Assembly (NCBI GenBank): GCA_964421675.1
Contig: CAYQXV010000014.1
Location: 1-64,000, forward strand
Length of the DNA: 64,000 nucleotides
DNA from: CALLPQ01 sp964421675
Lineage (GTDB): Bacteria > Pseudomonadota > Alphaproteobacteria > Caulobacterales > Parvularculaceae
Direction of reading: 5' to 3'
Positions 43,140 to 51,741 of this stretch are shown here, in pieces. The notes below the pieces were generated by a model. That model was not told where the DNA came from, ran no database searches, and saw nothing but the letters and a program-made list of their open reading frames with translations. Each line of letters begins with the position of its first letter. Position 1 is the first letter of the stretch. The position numbers were made by a program, and so were the translations under genes.

Positions 43140-43822
43140 TTATTCGCTGCCACTGGTCTCTTTTTCTGTGTGTTCTGCTGGGGCGCTCTCTAATGCGGGG
43201 GCCTGGGTTTGTGGCTTTTCATCGGTTTCAAGCGGCGTGCCGGTGGCCTGTGCATAGGCGTTTGCTAGTGCCTCATCCAGATCGTTAAGGGTCTTCAGGG
43301 TCAGCTTTTCGTTTTGCAGGATAAAACCCGGGGTCCCTGTGATCTTATAGTCTTGGGTCGCGATTTTTACATTATCATTAATCAAATCGACAAGTTCCTG
43401 ACGACGCAAGCAGCTATTGAGTGCTGCTTCATCCATGCCAGCCTGATTGGCGATTTTCAGGAGCTCCAGCTTCGGATCATTGCCAAATGCCCAGTTGGTC
43501 TGGCCTCTAAACAGGCTATCGGCGATTGCGAAATAGGCTTCATCGCCTGCNNNNNNNNNNNNNNNNNNNNNNNNNNNNNNNNNNNNNNNNNNNNNNNNNN
43601 NNNNNNNNNNNNNNNNNNNNNNNNNNNNNNNNNNNNNNNNNNNNNNNNNNCAGTTTTTAGGGCAAATTCTGTTGCGTCTGCATTTCCTGCACCGGTTGCG
43701 GTATCGCCCGCCTCTTCAGAGGCTGCGCTGCAACCAGCGAGGAGGGCCATGGCACCAAGGACAAGTCCGGTTAGCGACATTGGAGCTCGAAACGGGTTTG
43801 GAAGTTTTGAGGAAAGCATCAC
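43140..43822 (-). CDS. DsbA-family thioredoxin-fold lipoprotein (interrupted by an assembly gap)
   Basis: The N-terminus (43822 downwards) has a membrane segment and lipobox LLAGCSAA, so a periplasmic lipoprotein is expected. After the gap, in the frame ending at 43140, the helical insert of DsbA-like proteins follows (GDEAYFAIADSLFRGQ), then SCLRRQELVDLINDN and the cis-Pro motif ITGTPGFIL. A Pro/Glu-rich tail ends the protein. The CxxC active site should fall in the missing bases and cannot be checked. The frame changes across the 100 N only because of the arbitrary gap length. In related genomes this gene sits between DUF721 and smc, as here. Confidence 0.85.
43551..43650. other. Assembly gap (100 N) inside the DsbA-like gene
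   Basis: Placeholder gap that removes the segment expected to hold the CxxC redox motif. The flanking sequences do not repeat each other. Confidence 0.99.
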
Positions 43823-44000
43823 GGGGAAGGGCCTTTTTTCAGATAGGGTGTGCAGCCAGTAGGTGGGTGCGCGATTGATTTCATTGAGGGTTGGTTGATT
43901 ATATCACTAAGTTTTGCGCTTGTCGCGCCAGATTCGAGCCTGTTTCGGACCTGATTTGTCCCCAATTTGGCAGTGCGTGTTTTAGGCACAGCTGGGAACT

Positions 44001-44507
44001 CTAGGAATTCTTTTTTTCTATAGATTTCCGGTACTTAGCGAGTACATCTTCTAGTGGTGAAGGAGCTTGAGATTCCCGCTTTAAGGGTTCGGCGCGCTTC
44101 ATGGGCTGAGGGGCGAGTTGAGAGTTTGGGGGCTTTGGACGAAAGCCTTGTTGGCGGATGGTGATTCGGGTGACCGTGCCCGGTCCCAATTCAAGGGCGA
44201 GCCTGCGTAACAGCTCCGGGGTCATATAGTTGAGGGCCGTCGCAGCACTGCCGGTTTGTGTCACGACTTCAAGGGCATTTTCAGAACCATCGCGTAACAG
44301 CCTGGAAGGCCAGCATAATTTCGCGATTTCCTCGCCAGCAATCTCGTGCCAGCGGGCCGCCAATTTTGGCTCCATATAGCGCGTTTGTTGCGCCAGACCT
44401 TCAAAGACTTTTGCGGTGAACCGGTTGAGGCGCGGGGGCGCACGCCGCACAGGGCGTGTCCGGCTGGCATTGTTGCCGTAATAGCGTGGCAATGAACGGT
44501 TCGTCAT
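44001..44507 (-). CDS. DUF721 (DciA-like) family protein
   Basis: DUF721 proteins include DciA, which loads the replicative helicase in many bacteria. From ATG 44507 the product has 168 residues. A basic N-terminus (RPVRRAPPRL) precedes the conserved core with KLAARWHEIAGEEIAKLCWP and LEVVTQTGSAATALNYMTPE, and a Pro/Lys-rich tail follows. The frame is open 16 codons upstream. It is divergent from mutY, with starts 82 bp apart. Whether this copy works as a helicase loader is inference from the family. Confidence 0.85.
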   Translation of the reverse strand: MTNRSLPRYYGNNASRTRPVRRAPPRLNRFTAKVFEGLAQQTRYMEPKLAARWHEIAGEEIAKLCWPSRLLRDGSENALEVVTQTGSAATALNYMTPELLRRLALELGPGTVTRITIRQQGFRPKPPNSQLAPQPMKRAEPLKRESQAPSPLEDVLAKYRKSIEKKNS

Positions 44508-44589
44508 ATGGCAGCGCGATTCTGTTTTGCACTTAATGGTGGTCCATCCTATCACGGTATTTCCGCAAACCTCGAACTATTTTCCCCCT

Positions 44590-45657
44590 ATGTCCTCAGC
44601 AAAAAACGCCTCTGCAATCGCGACCTCTTTATTGGCTTGGTACAATAAAAATGCGCGCACATTGCCATGGCGGATTGGCCCGCGCGAGCGCCGCGCTGGC
44701 GAGCAACCCGATCCATACCGGGTGTGGATGTCGGAAATCATGTTGCAGCAAACAACGGTTGCCACCGTCAAAACCCGGTTTGCGGAGTTTACCAACCGCT
44801 GGCCAACCGTACACGCGCTCGCCCAAGCCCCGGTTCAAGATGTGTTGGGGGCGTGGGCAGGGCTTGGATATTATGCAAGAGCGCGCAATCTGCACAAATG
44901 CGCCGTGACGATTGTTGAGGATCATGGAGGTGAATTTCCCAGCGACGAGGAGAAGCTGCGAACCTTGCCGGGGATTGGTGATTACACAGCCGCAGCAATT
45001 GCCGCGATTGCCTTTGATCAGCATGCAGTGGTTATGGACGGCAATATAGAGCGCATTGTCGCCCGGCTGTTTGAAGTTAAAACGCCGCTGCCCAAAGCTA
45101 AAGCTGCGCTAAAAGCCCATACTGGTGCCATATGGCCAACAAAACGCCATGGCGATTTTGCCCAAGGATTGATGGATGTTGGCGCTACGATTTGTCGGCC
45201 TAAAAAACCGCTCTGCTTATTGTGTCCCTTAAACAGTCATTGCGCGGCCCATGGAGCGGGAACTGCGGAAGGCTATCCTGTTAAAGCGCCCAAAAAGAAA
45301 AAACCTGAACGCACCGGGGCTGTTTGGTATATTCAGCACAAGGATGGCCGGGTAGCGCTGGAGGTGCGTCCTGATAAAGGGTTGCTCGGCGGTATGTTGG
45401 GATTGCCGGGGAGTGAATGGAAAGAGGGCAAGAGCGCGCCGTTAACTCCGCCAATCGGTACACTGAATGACTGGCAGGCGATGGGCAATATACGCCACAC
45501 CTTCACCCATTTCCATCTAAGCCTTGATGTGTATAAACATACAGCCAAAAGGCTACCGGACCATTCGCGGCCCTTATCATGGCATGACGCAACCACCGAC
45601 GATGTGCCAACGGTGATGAAAAAAGCGATGCAACTCGTGCTCAATAAGCCGGCGTGA
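44590..45657 (+). CDS. mutY: Adenine DNA glycosylase
   Basis: Removes adenine mispaired with 8-oxoguanine. The 355-residue protein has WMSEIMLQQTTVATV, the helix-hairpin-helix LPGIGDYTAAAI, the catalytic Asp in VVMDGNIERI, and a 4Fe-4S cluster motif Cys-x6-Cys-x2-Cys-x5-Cys at CRPKKPLCLLCPLNSHC. A NUDIX-like C-terminal domain follows (GAVWYIQHKDGRVALE onwards). ATG 44590 is preferred over an in-frame start at 44527 because it gives the normal N-terminus. It ends seven bases before the convergent ccrM stop. Confidence 0.96.
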   Translation: MSSAKNASAIATSLLAWYNKNARTLPWRIGPRERRAGEQPDPYRVWMSEIMLQQTTVATVKTRFAEFTNRWPTVHALAQAPVQDVLGAWAGLGYYARARNLHKCAVTIVEDHGGEFPSDEEKLRTLPGIGDYTAAAIAAIAFDQHAVVMDGNIERIVARLFEVKTPLPKAKAALKAHTGAIWPTKRHGDFAQGLMDVGATICRPKKPLCLLCPLNSHCAAHGAGTAEGYPVKAPKKKKPERTGAVWYIQHKDGRVALEVRPDKGLLGGMLGLPGSEWKEGKSAPLTPPIGTLNDWQAMGNIRHTFTHFHLSLDVYKHTAKRLPDHSRPLSWHDATTDDVPTVMKKAMQLVLNKPA

Positions 45658-45664
45658 TGGTGAC

Positions 45665-46888
45665 TTATGCGGTGGACTTTACTTTTTTCTCTGCGCGAAT
45701 GCGGTCGCGTAAAAAGTCTATCGGTTTTAAACCGGTATCCTCTTCATAGTGCCAGAAAATCCACCCATTACAGCTTTCGGTATTTTGTGCATGGGCACCG
45801 GCTTTATGAATTGATCCTTGAAATGAGGAGCCATCCCGCTGCTTTAAGGTAACGGACCCATCTGCCTTGACGCGGGCCCGGATTTTTCTGTTTTTACTAT
45901 GCAGCGTTGCCCCGGCCGGTAACAGGCCGCGCTCGACAACGGTACCAAAGGGCACGCGCGCCGCGGTACGGCGCGACGGTGTTGTTGTTAAATCTTCCGA
46001 ATTAATCGGTTTAATGCGGGCAATGCGCTCTTGTGCCACATCAATATAATCGGTGTTTTGTTCAATGCCGATAAACCGGCGGCCCAGCAGTTTTGCCGCA
46101 GCGCCTGTCGTGCCTGTTCCAAAAAAGGGATCGAGGACAATATCGCCCGGATTTGTGGTGCCAATCAGTACACGGTAGAGCAGGGATTCAGGCTTTTGCG
46201 TTGGGTGAGCCTTGCCGCCATCTTCGCCTTTTAGCCGTTCATGGCCGGTGCAAATGGGAAGCTCCCAATCTGAGCGCATTTGAATATCATCATTGCCCGT
46301 TTTAAGGGCATTATAGTTGAACGTGTAACGGGACTCTTTGGAGCGCCCCGCCCAGATTAGCGTTTCATGGGCATTGGTCAGGCGCGTGCCGCGAAAGTTT
46401 GGCATTGGATTGGTTTTGCGCCAGATCACATCGTTTAAGATCCAAAACCCGCAATCTTGAACCGCTGTGCCGACCCGGAAAATATTATGATAGGAACCAA
46501 TAACCCAAAGCGCACCATCAGGTTTGAGAATGCGGCGTGCTTCGCGCAACCATTCGCGCGTGAATTTGTCATAGGCTTCAAACGAGGCAAATTGATCCCA
46601 GTCATTATCGACCCCGTCTACCTTTGAATTGTCGGGCCGGGTCAGATCACCGCCAAGCTGTAAATTGTAAGGGGGGTCTGCAAAGATCAGATCGACGCAG
46701 CCATCGGGCAAGGCTTGCATATGCTTGATGCAATCGCCTTTTAAAATCACATCTGTATCAATATTGGCTTTTGCAGGCGCAGTTTTGCTGCGTTTGGTTG
46801 GGGCACGAACTGAGGCGGGCGCTGGCTTTGTCGGTGCGGCGCGTTTAGCGCGCGGGGACCTTGCGGTGGTGGAACGCGTGCGGCTCAT
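45665..46888 (-). CDS. ccrM: Cell cycle-regulated adenine DNA methyltransferase CcrM (GANTC)
   Basis: Methylates adenine in GANTC after replication and times cell-cycle transcription in alphaproteobacteria. The protein has 407 residues. An unusual basic Ala/Pro/Lys-rich extension of about 45 residues is followed by the core with catalytic LIFADPPYNLQLGG, the target region, HPTQKPESLL, and the SAM-binding LDPFFGTGTTGAAAKLLGRR. The C-terminal domain with SIHKAGAHAQNTESCNGWIFW is typical of CcrM and absent from plain restriction-type enzymes. Upstream lie a CtrA-like box and three GANTC sites. Confidence 0.96.
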   Translation of the reverse strand: MSRTRSTTARSPRAKRAAPTKPAPASVRAPTKRSKTAPAKANIDTDVILKGDCIKHMQALPDGCVDLIFADPPYNLQLGGDLTRPDNSKVDGVDNDWDQFASFEAYDKFTREWLREARRILKPDGALWVIGSYHNIFRVGTAVQDCGFWILNDVIWRKTNPMPNFRGTRLTNAHETLIWAGRSKESRYTFNYNALKTGNDDIQMRSDWELPICTGHERLKGEDGGKAHPTQKPESLLYRVLIGTTNPGDIVLDPFFGTGTTGAAAKLLGRRFIGIEQNTDYIDVAQERIARIKPINSEDLTTTPSRRTAARVPFGTVVERGLLPAGATLHSKNRKIRARVKADGSVTLKQRDGSSFQGSIHKAGAHAQNTESCNGWIFWHYEEDTGLKPIDFLRDRIRAEKKVKSTA

Positions 46889-46930
46889 AGCGGTGACAAC
46901 CCTTCAACTTGCAAAATGAGCGCGGAGTAT

Positions 46931-47015
46931 GAGTCAAGGTGATTCGCTGATCAAGGGGCCATGTCATCTTTTTTGAGAAAAAATGAGCAGATTCAAAAGG
47001 TTAAGAAGAGGTTAA
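46931..47015 (-). promoter_or_regulatory. ccrM control region: CtrA-like box and three GANTC sites
   Basis: TTAA-N7-TTAA at 47001-47015 fits the CtrA consensus and lies 113-127 bp upstream of the ccrM start. GANTC sites occur at 46931-46935, 46941-46945 and 46990-46994. In Caulobacter, CtrA activates ccrM and GANTC sites in the leader respond to methylation; the arrangement here is consistent with the same loop. Confidence 0.7.
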
Positions 47016-47040
47016 CAGGCATGGAGTGATAGGCGCGCGC

Positions 47041-47676
47041 TTAGCACAAGCTCGCCATTTGTTCTGCCTGCAGAAGGTTATGGATCGGGGCAAAGGAGCG
47101 TCGATGGTGCGGGGTAACGCCGTGCTCTTCCAATCCCTGGCGGTGGGCTTTGACGCCATACCCTTTATTTTGCTCCCACGCATAATAGGGAAATTCGACA
47201 GATAATTCGCGCATCATTCTATCGCGAGCAACCTTGGCAACAATCGAGGCAGCGGCAATTGATTGGGATTTGGAGTCACCGCGTACCACCGGATAGGCAG
47301 GGCAGGCAAGACGCGGGGCATATTTGCCATCCACCAGACAGGTTGTGGGCGGCACGGGAATATTCGCCGCCGCGCGGGTCATGGCGAGCATGGTTGCCCG
47401 GCCAATATTCAGCGCGTCAATTTCTGCAACATTGGCAAGCCCAACACCGATGCGCGCGGTTTTCCATAAGACGGCGGATAGTTCGCGGCGCTTTTTTTCT
47501 GAAAGTGTTTTGGAATCGCGAAGGCCCGCCGGCGTGCTATCGGGATTGAGAATAACAGCTGCCGCGACTACTGGGCCCGCCCACGGGCCGCGGCCTGCTT
47601 CATCAATGCCAGCAATCAGCCCATCAAATTGCTCTTCCAATTCGAATGTTGGCAGAAGGGGCATTCTGGCGGTCAC
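47041..47676 (-). CDS. rnhB: Ribonuclease HII
   Basis: Cleaves RNA in RNA/DNA hybrids and removes misincorporated ribonucleotides. The 211-residue protein begins its fold with LIAGIDEAGRGPWAGPVVAAAV, which carries the first acidic residues and the GRG motif, then DSKTLSEKKR, ASIVAKVARDRMM and HRRSF. The listed start is GTG 47676; an ATG at 47664 is also in frame and neither has a strong ribosome site. It lies upstream of ccrM on the same strand, 152 bp apart, with regulatory sites between. A second CtrA-like box is upstream of it. Confidence 0.95.
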   Translation of the reverse strand: MTARMPLLPTFELEEQFDGLIAGIDEAGRGPWAGPVVAAAVILNPDSTPAGLRDSKTLSEKKRRELSAVLWKTARIGVGLANVAEIDALNIGRATMLAMTRAAANIPVPPTTCLVDGKYAPRLACPAYPVVRGDSKSQSIAAASIVAKVARDRMMRELSVEFPYYAWEQNKGYGVKAHRQGLEEHGVTPHHRRSFAPIHNLLQAEQMASLC

Positions 47677-47742
47677 TTTTTCTAAGCGTCAAAGGCCATG
47701 AGTTTTGTCCGATAGCCGGACATTACCAAGGTTAGGGCCGGA

Positions 47743-47757
47743 TTAAGGTTTTGTTAA
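47743..47757 (-). promoter_or_regulatory. CtrA-like box upstream of rnhB
   Basis: TTAAGGTTTTGTTAA is TTAA-N7-TTAA, followed by CC, 67-81 bp upstream of the rnhB start. It also contains the short palindrome AAGGTT/AACCTT. It overlaps the 3' edge of the radical SAM gene region. Its action on rnhB, and perhaps on ccrM through read-through, is inference. Confidence 0.55.
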
Positions 47758-47759
47758 CC

Positions 47760-48887
47760 TTATCTAGATGATGAGTCGGTGAACAGGGAAAGTTGTCCAC
47801 CGCTATCAAGGGGGCGCTGAAACTGGCTGCAATCTAAAGCCCGAGGCTTTTCTCCAAACCCAAGCCGTCGTGTTGCTTTATCAAAGCGCTCGGCGATTAG
47901 CTTTGCGAAGACGCTTCGCGGTTGGGGCGCTCTTGACCATTTGGGATCATAATCACGCCCACCATTCATCTCGCGAATATGGCGCATCACCCGCGCAGCG
48001 CGGTCTGGATAGGTTGCCTCTAACCATTGCCGGAAAATATCGCTGACCTCCCGTGGTAAGCGGATGATGGTGAACCCGGCAAATTGGGCGCCTGCATCTT
48101 TGGCAGCCTCCAATATGCTCTCCATTTCATCATCATTTAATCCGGGGATCATTGGCGCTGTCATCACCCCGACAATACAGCCTGCATCAGCAAGTTTGCG
48201 TACCGCCTCAAGGCGCTGGGCGGGAGCACTTGCCCGCGGTTCCATCGCTCTGGCCAGGGATCGATCAAGCGTGGTGATGGAAACCATGGCCTTGGCAAGA
48301 TTTCGCGCGCCCATTGGCTCAATCAAATCAATATCGCGGGTGACGAGGGAGGATTTGGTCAGGATTGAAACCGGGTGCGAAAAACGATCAAGCGTTTCCA
48401 GAATGGCGCGCATAATACGCAGCCGCTTTTCAATCGGTTGATAGGGGTCAGTATTGGTGCCAATGGCAATCGGGCGCGGTTGGTAGCGAGGCCGGTTTAA
48501 CTCTTTTTCCAACAGGGCTGCTGCATTTGGTTTTGCAAATAGCCGGGTTTCAAAATCAAGACCGGGCGAGAGCCCATAATAGGCGTGGGTGGGGCGAGCA
48601 AAGCAGTAGGTGCAGCCATGTTCGCACCCGCGATAGGGATTTATTGACCGGTCAAAGGGCACATACGGGCTATCGACCATATTGATGATGTGGCGGGGTC
48701 GTTCCAGCGTAATATCGGTGCGCATGGTCCGCGGGCCGAACGCCTCTTCCTCTTCACAAATTGCAGCTTCATCGGGCTCTTTTTTGAACGCATCATATCG
48801 GCTTGACGTGTTGGAGCGCGCGCCGCGCCCTTTCATCCGGGCCGGTGGATGGTGAGGAAGGGAGGAAAGATGCGCAGCGCGAGCCAT
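47760..48887 (-). CDS. PA0069-family radical SAM protein
   Basis: Radical SAM enzyme with the cluster motif Cys-x3-Cys-x2-Cys in NPYRGCEHGCTYCFARP. The preceding MVDSPYVPFDRSINP and the following IGTNTDPYQPIEKRL are the hallmarks of the PA0069/SplB-like group. SILTKSSLVTRDIDLI and MTAPMIPGLNDDEMESIL complete the partial TIM barrel. The reaction is unknown; spore photoproduct lyase-like DNA repair is only distantly related. The frame is open to GTG 48944; ATG 48887 is preferred, though ribosome sites are weak for all candidates. It is divergent from the glycosyltransferase gene. Confidence 0.87.
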   Translation of the reverse strand: MARAAHLSSLPHHPPARMKGRGARSNTSSRYDAFKKEPDEAAICEEEEAFGPRTMRTDITLERPRHIINMVDSPYVPFDRSINPYRGCEHGCTYCFARPTHAYYGLSPGLDFETRLFAKPNAAALLEKELNRPRYQPRPIAIGTNTDPYQPIEKRLRIMRAILETLDRFSHPVSILTKSSLVTRDIDLIEPMGARNLAKAMVSITTLDRSLARAMEPRASAPAQRLEAVRKLADAGCIVGVMTAPMIPGLNDDEMESILEAAKDAGAQFAGFTIIRLPREVSDIFRQWLEATYPDRAARVMRHIREMNGGRDYDPKWSRAPQPRSVFAKLIAERFDKATRRLGFGEKPRALDCSQFQRPLDSGGQLSLFTDSSSR

Positions 48888-49009
48888 GCGGATTGATATC
48901 AAATGAAAAAGAACATAACAAGAACAATCTTTCCCCAACGTCACAAAAAATCACGTCCCACAAAAAAATGTCGACCTTCTTGGGAATACAATTTACCTGA
49001 TTAGGTCTC

Positions 49010-49685
49010 ATGAAAGTCTCGGTAATCATTCCCACGCTCAATGCCGGTAACACTCTGGCCGCAAGCCTGCACGCGCTTGTCGATGGGGCCGTTGATGGGA
49101 TTATCAGCGAGGTCATTATTGCCGATGGCGGTTCTACCGATGACACGCTTTCAATTGCACAGGAATTTGGCGCGACGATCACCCAAGCCCCTCAAGGGCG
49201 CGGTCACCAGATGAGCGCAGGCGCGCGCGCCGCGCGCGGCGATTGGTTTTTGTTTCTGCATGCCGATACCCGGCTGGGGGCAGGGTGGATTGGCGATGTG
49301 CGGTCCTTGATCTTTCAGGAGCAAAACCGGGTTGGGGTGTTTACGCTAAGTTTTGATGAAAAGGGCGTCGGCCCGGCATTGGTTGCGTGGGGTGCCATGG
49401 TGCGAGCGCGCGCCTTTCGTCTGCCTTACGGAGATCAGGGATTGTTGATTTCACGACGTCGTTATGACGAGATTGGCGGCTTTCGTGATATGGCGCTATT
49501 TGAAGATGTCGATATGATCCGGCGATTGCGCAAGCTTGGCGGGCGGCGGTCTATTCATATTCTCCCAAGCCCTGCCATTACATCGGCGCGGCGTTATCGT
49601 CAGGAAGGATATATAAAGCGGGTATTACGCAATCTAAGATGTTTGGTGATGTATCATCGCGGACGCCCGATTGCGGAAATTCAGG
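49010..49685 (+). CDS. Family 2 glycosyltransferase, TIGR04283 type (3' end lost in gap)
   Basis: Begins MKVSVIIPTLNAGNTL and has ADGGSTDDTLSIA, LFLHADTRLGAGW with a DxD-like site, and LPYGDQGLLISRRRYDEIGGF. The family is often paired with a TIGR04282 protein, as seen here after the gap. The frame is still open at 49685 where the N run begins, near the expected C-terminus (KRVLRNLRCLVMYHRG). The sugar donor and acceptor are unknown. Start at 49010 is the only ATG close to the conserved N-terminus. Confidence 0.87.
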
Positions 49686-49785
49686 NNNNNNNNNNNNNNN
49701 NNNNNNNNNNNNNNNNNNNNNNNNNNNNNNNNNNNNNNNNNNNNNNNNNNNNNNNNNNNNNNNNNNNNNNNNNNNNNNNNNNNNN
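49686..49785. other. Assembly gap (100 N) between two glycosyltransferase genes
   Basis: Placeholder gap that removes the stop of the TIGR04283-type gene and the start of the TIGR04282-type gene. The flanks do not repeat each other. Confidence 0.99.
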
Positions 49786-50394
49786 CTTGCCAAGCGCCCA
49801 CAGGCCGGACGCTCCAAAACCCGTCTTGGTGCCTCAATAGGCAATGTGCGTGCGGCAAACCTTTTTACGCTGATGACGCGGATGACTCTGGACGCAGCTC
49901 ATCAGGCACGGGCCACAACGCCGGGTCTGTCGATTTTGTTAGCGGTTGACCCTGTTCATGCGGTGCACCAGCCTTGTCCGTGTTGGCCATCAACCATTGA
50001 CCGGGTCGCGCAAGGAAGCGGCGATCTGGGAGAACGTCTGCGCCATGTTATGGGGCACGCCCGGTCGGGACCAATTTTATTGATTGGCACAGATGCCCCG
50101 CAAGTGCGTGCGCATCATTTACGCGGTGCACTGACGGCCTTACACCATCACGATGCGGTCTTTGGACCCGCCGTCGATGGAGGCTTTTGGCTCGCAGGCA
50201 TAGCCAATCGCAATCATGACCAAAAATTGTTTCGCGATGTGCGCTGGTCGACCAGCCATACATTGGCGGACGTTAAGCGCAGCCTGCCAAATGATTGGTC
50301 CATAGGCGAGGTTGAGACATTGCGCGATATCGATGAGCTAAGCGATATAGACGCGCTTGGCTGGAATATATTCCGCCGAAGTGTCGCGCAATAA
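49786..50394 (+). CDS. TIGR04282/DUF2064-type glycosyltransferase-like protein (5' end lost in gap)
   Basis: The frame opens immediately after the gap with LAKRPQAGRSKTRLGASIG, which is the nucleotide-binding N-terminal motif of this family, so only a few residues are missing. ILLIGTDAPQVRAHHL and AVFGPAVDGGFWLAGIA follow, both conserved. It ends with TAA at 50392-50394. Its partner is the TIGR04283-type gene just upstream, and the two are likely co-transcribed. It converges with the MscS gene, with nine bases between stops. Confidence 0.87.
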   Translation, partial: LAKRPQAGRSKTRLGASIGNVRAANLFTLMTRMTLDAAHQARATTPGLSILLAVDPVHAVHQPCPCWPSTIDRVAQGSGDLGERLRHVMGHARSGPILLIGTDAPQVRAHHLRGALTALHHHDAVFGPAVDGGFWLAGIANRNHDQKLFRDVRWSTSHTLADVKRSLPNDWSIGEVETLRDIDELSDIDALGWNIFRRSVAQ

Positions 50395-50403
50395 CGCCGC
50401 GCC

Positions 50404-51711
50404 TTAATCGCTCGCTTGTTCGATGCCCTTCGATCCCAATATGCGAACCTCGCGTTGCGGGTAGGGGATTGCGATATCATTGTCTTTCAAGGCATTCCAA
50501 ATCAGGAACATCACATCGGAGGAATATTTATTCTTCCCGTCATCAAGGCCGTTTACCCAAAATTCAACGCAAAACTCAACGCCGCTATCGCCAAACGAGG
50601 AGAGTTCACAATCGGGCGGTTCTGGTGTGTCTAGCACTTCAGGGTGTTTTGCTACCGCTGCTGAAACAATATCGGGAATGCGGTTAATGTCGGTATCATA
50701 AGCCACAGAAAAATCGACGCTATAGCGGTTTGCTGATCCGCTATCGGAATAGTTTGTCACGCGCGTCGTTATAAAATCTTCGTTCGGCACAACGATCCAG
50801 CGCCCATCAAAGGATTCCAGAATTGTTGCCCGCGCCATCATTTTTACAATGGTGCCTGCTTCTCCGCCATCAAGTTCGACATAATCGCCAACGGTCGCCT
50901 GGCCTTCAAGCAAAAGGATGATTCCCGAAATGAAGTTCGAGGCGATTTTTTGCAAGCCAAAACCGATACCAACGCCGATCGCTCCGCCAAGGACCGCGAG
51001 AGAAGCGATTGGCAATTCGAGAATGCTCATCAACAATAAAAAGATGATGCCAAAGACGCTAAGCTCGAAAGTTTTGGACGCAAGCTCGCGAACCGATGGG
51101 CGCAGGTCCTGGCGTTCCCGGATAATCTGGGTGCCTTGGGTATTGGACCATCGCCCCAGCCAGAATAGGAATGAGCCGGCGACAATTGCCGTTACAATTT
51201 TGTCGGCGCTAAATTTAATCGCGCCAATGCCGAGTTGATGGTCCGCTAAAAATTCCGTTATCGGACTAAGAATGCCGAGCGCATACATGGCGCATACGGG
51301 GATGAGAAAATATTTCCCAAACAGCTTTAGATAGGACGAATATATCACCTTGTTCACAAGGGCGATGGCGGCGAGCAAAATGAAAATCCGTTTGCCAAAA
51401 GCAATGACGGCCCCTTCGCCAAATAAAGACCGGGTCACCATTTCACCGCCAGCGGTAAATCCATAGGCCAGCAGGGGAAGGAGGAGGGGGAGAAATAACA
51501 GGCCAAACCGGCGTAATGCTGCCCATCTGGAAGTATCCGATTGACCCGGCGTTACAACTTTTTCCAAAAAGCGCGACAAAAACCGGCTAACAATGAGCGC
51601 CAGTAAAAATGCACCCACCAATAATCCAAATTGGGCATAGGCGCCGGGGCTGGTGATCCATTCCAGCAAAACTTCACGGCTACGTGTCAGATAGGTGCGA
51701 ATAAACGTCAT
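50404..51711 (-). CDS. MscS-type mechanosensitive ion channel
   Basis: Relieves osmotic pressure by opening under membrane tension. The 435-residue protein has about six hydrophobic segments, more than the three of E. coli MscS. The pore helix GGAIGVGIGFGLQKIASNFISG is followed by the beta domain (GQATVGDYVELDGGEAGTIVKM, VVPNEDFITTRVTNYSD) and a C-terminal alpha/beta region. It is transcribed away from hemF with only 30 bp separating the end of hemF and its own start, so the two may form an operon. Confidence 0.93.
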   Translation of the reverse strand: MTFIRTYLTRSREVLLEWITSPGAYAQFGLLVGAFLLALIVSRFLSRFLEKVVTPGQSDTSRWAALRRFGLLFLPLLLPLLAYGFTAGGEMVTRSLFGEGAVIAFGKRIFILLAAIALVNKVIYSSYLKLFGKYFLIPVCAMYALGILSPITEFLADHQLGIGAIKFSADKIVTAIVAGSFLFWLGRWSNTQGTQIIRERQDLRPSVRELASKTFELSVFGIIFLLLMSILELPIASLAVLGGAIGVGIGFGLQKIASNFISGIILLLEGQATVGDYVELDGGEAGTIVKMMARATILESFDGRWIVVPNEDFITTRVTNYSDSGSANRYSVDFSVAYDTDINRIPDIVSAAVAKHPEVLDTPEPPDCELSSFGDSGVEFCVEFWVNGLDDGKNKYSSDVMFLIWNALKDNDIAIPYPQREVRILGSKGIEQASD

Positions 51712-51741
51712 GGGATTAGTCTCCGATAAATGAGCGTTGAT

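Noticed and set aside
43015..43288. Plus-strand frames opposite the end of the DsbA-like gene
   Set aside because: Antisense to a recognised coding region; no homology or start signal.
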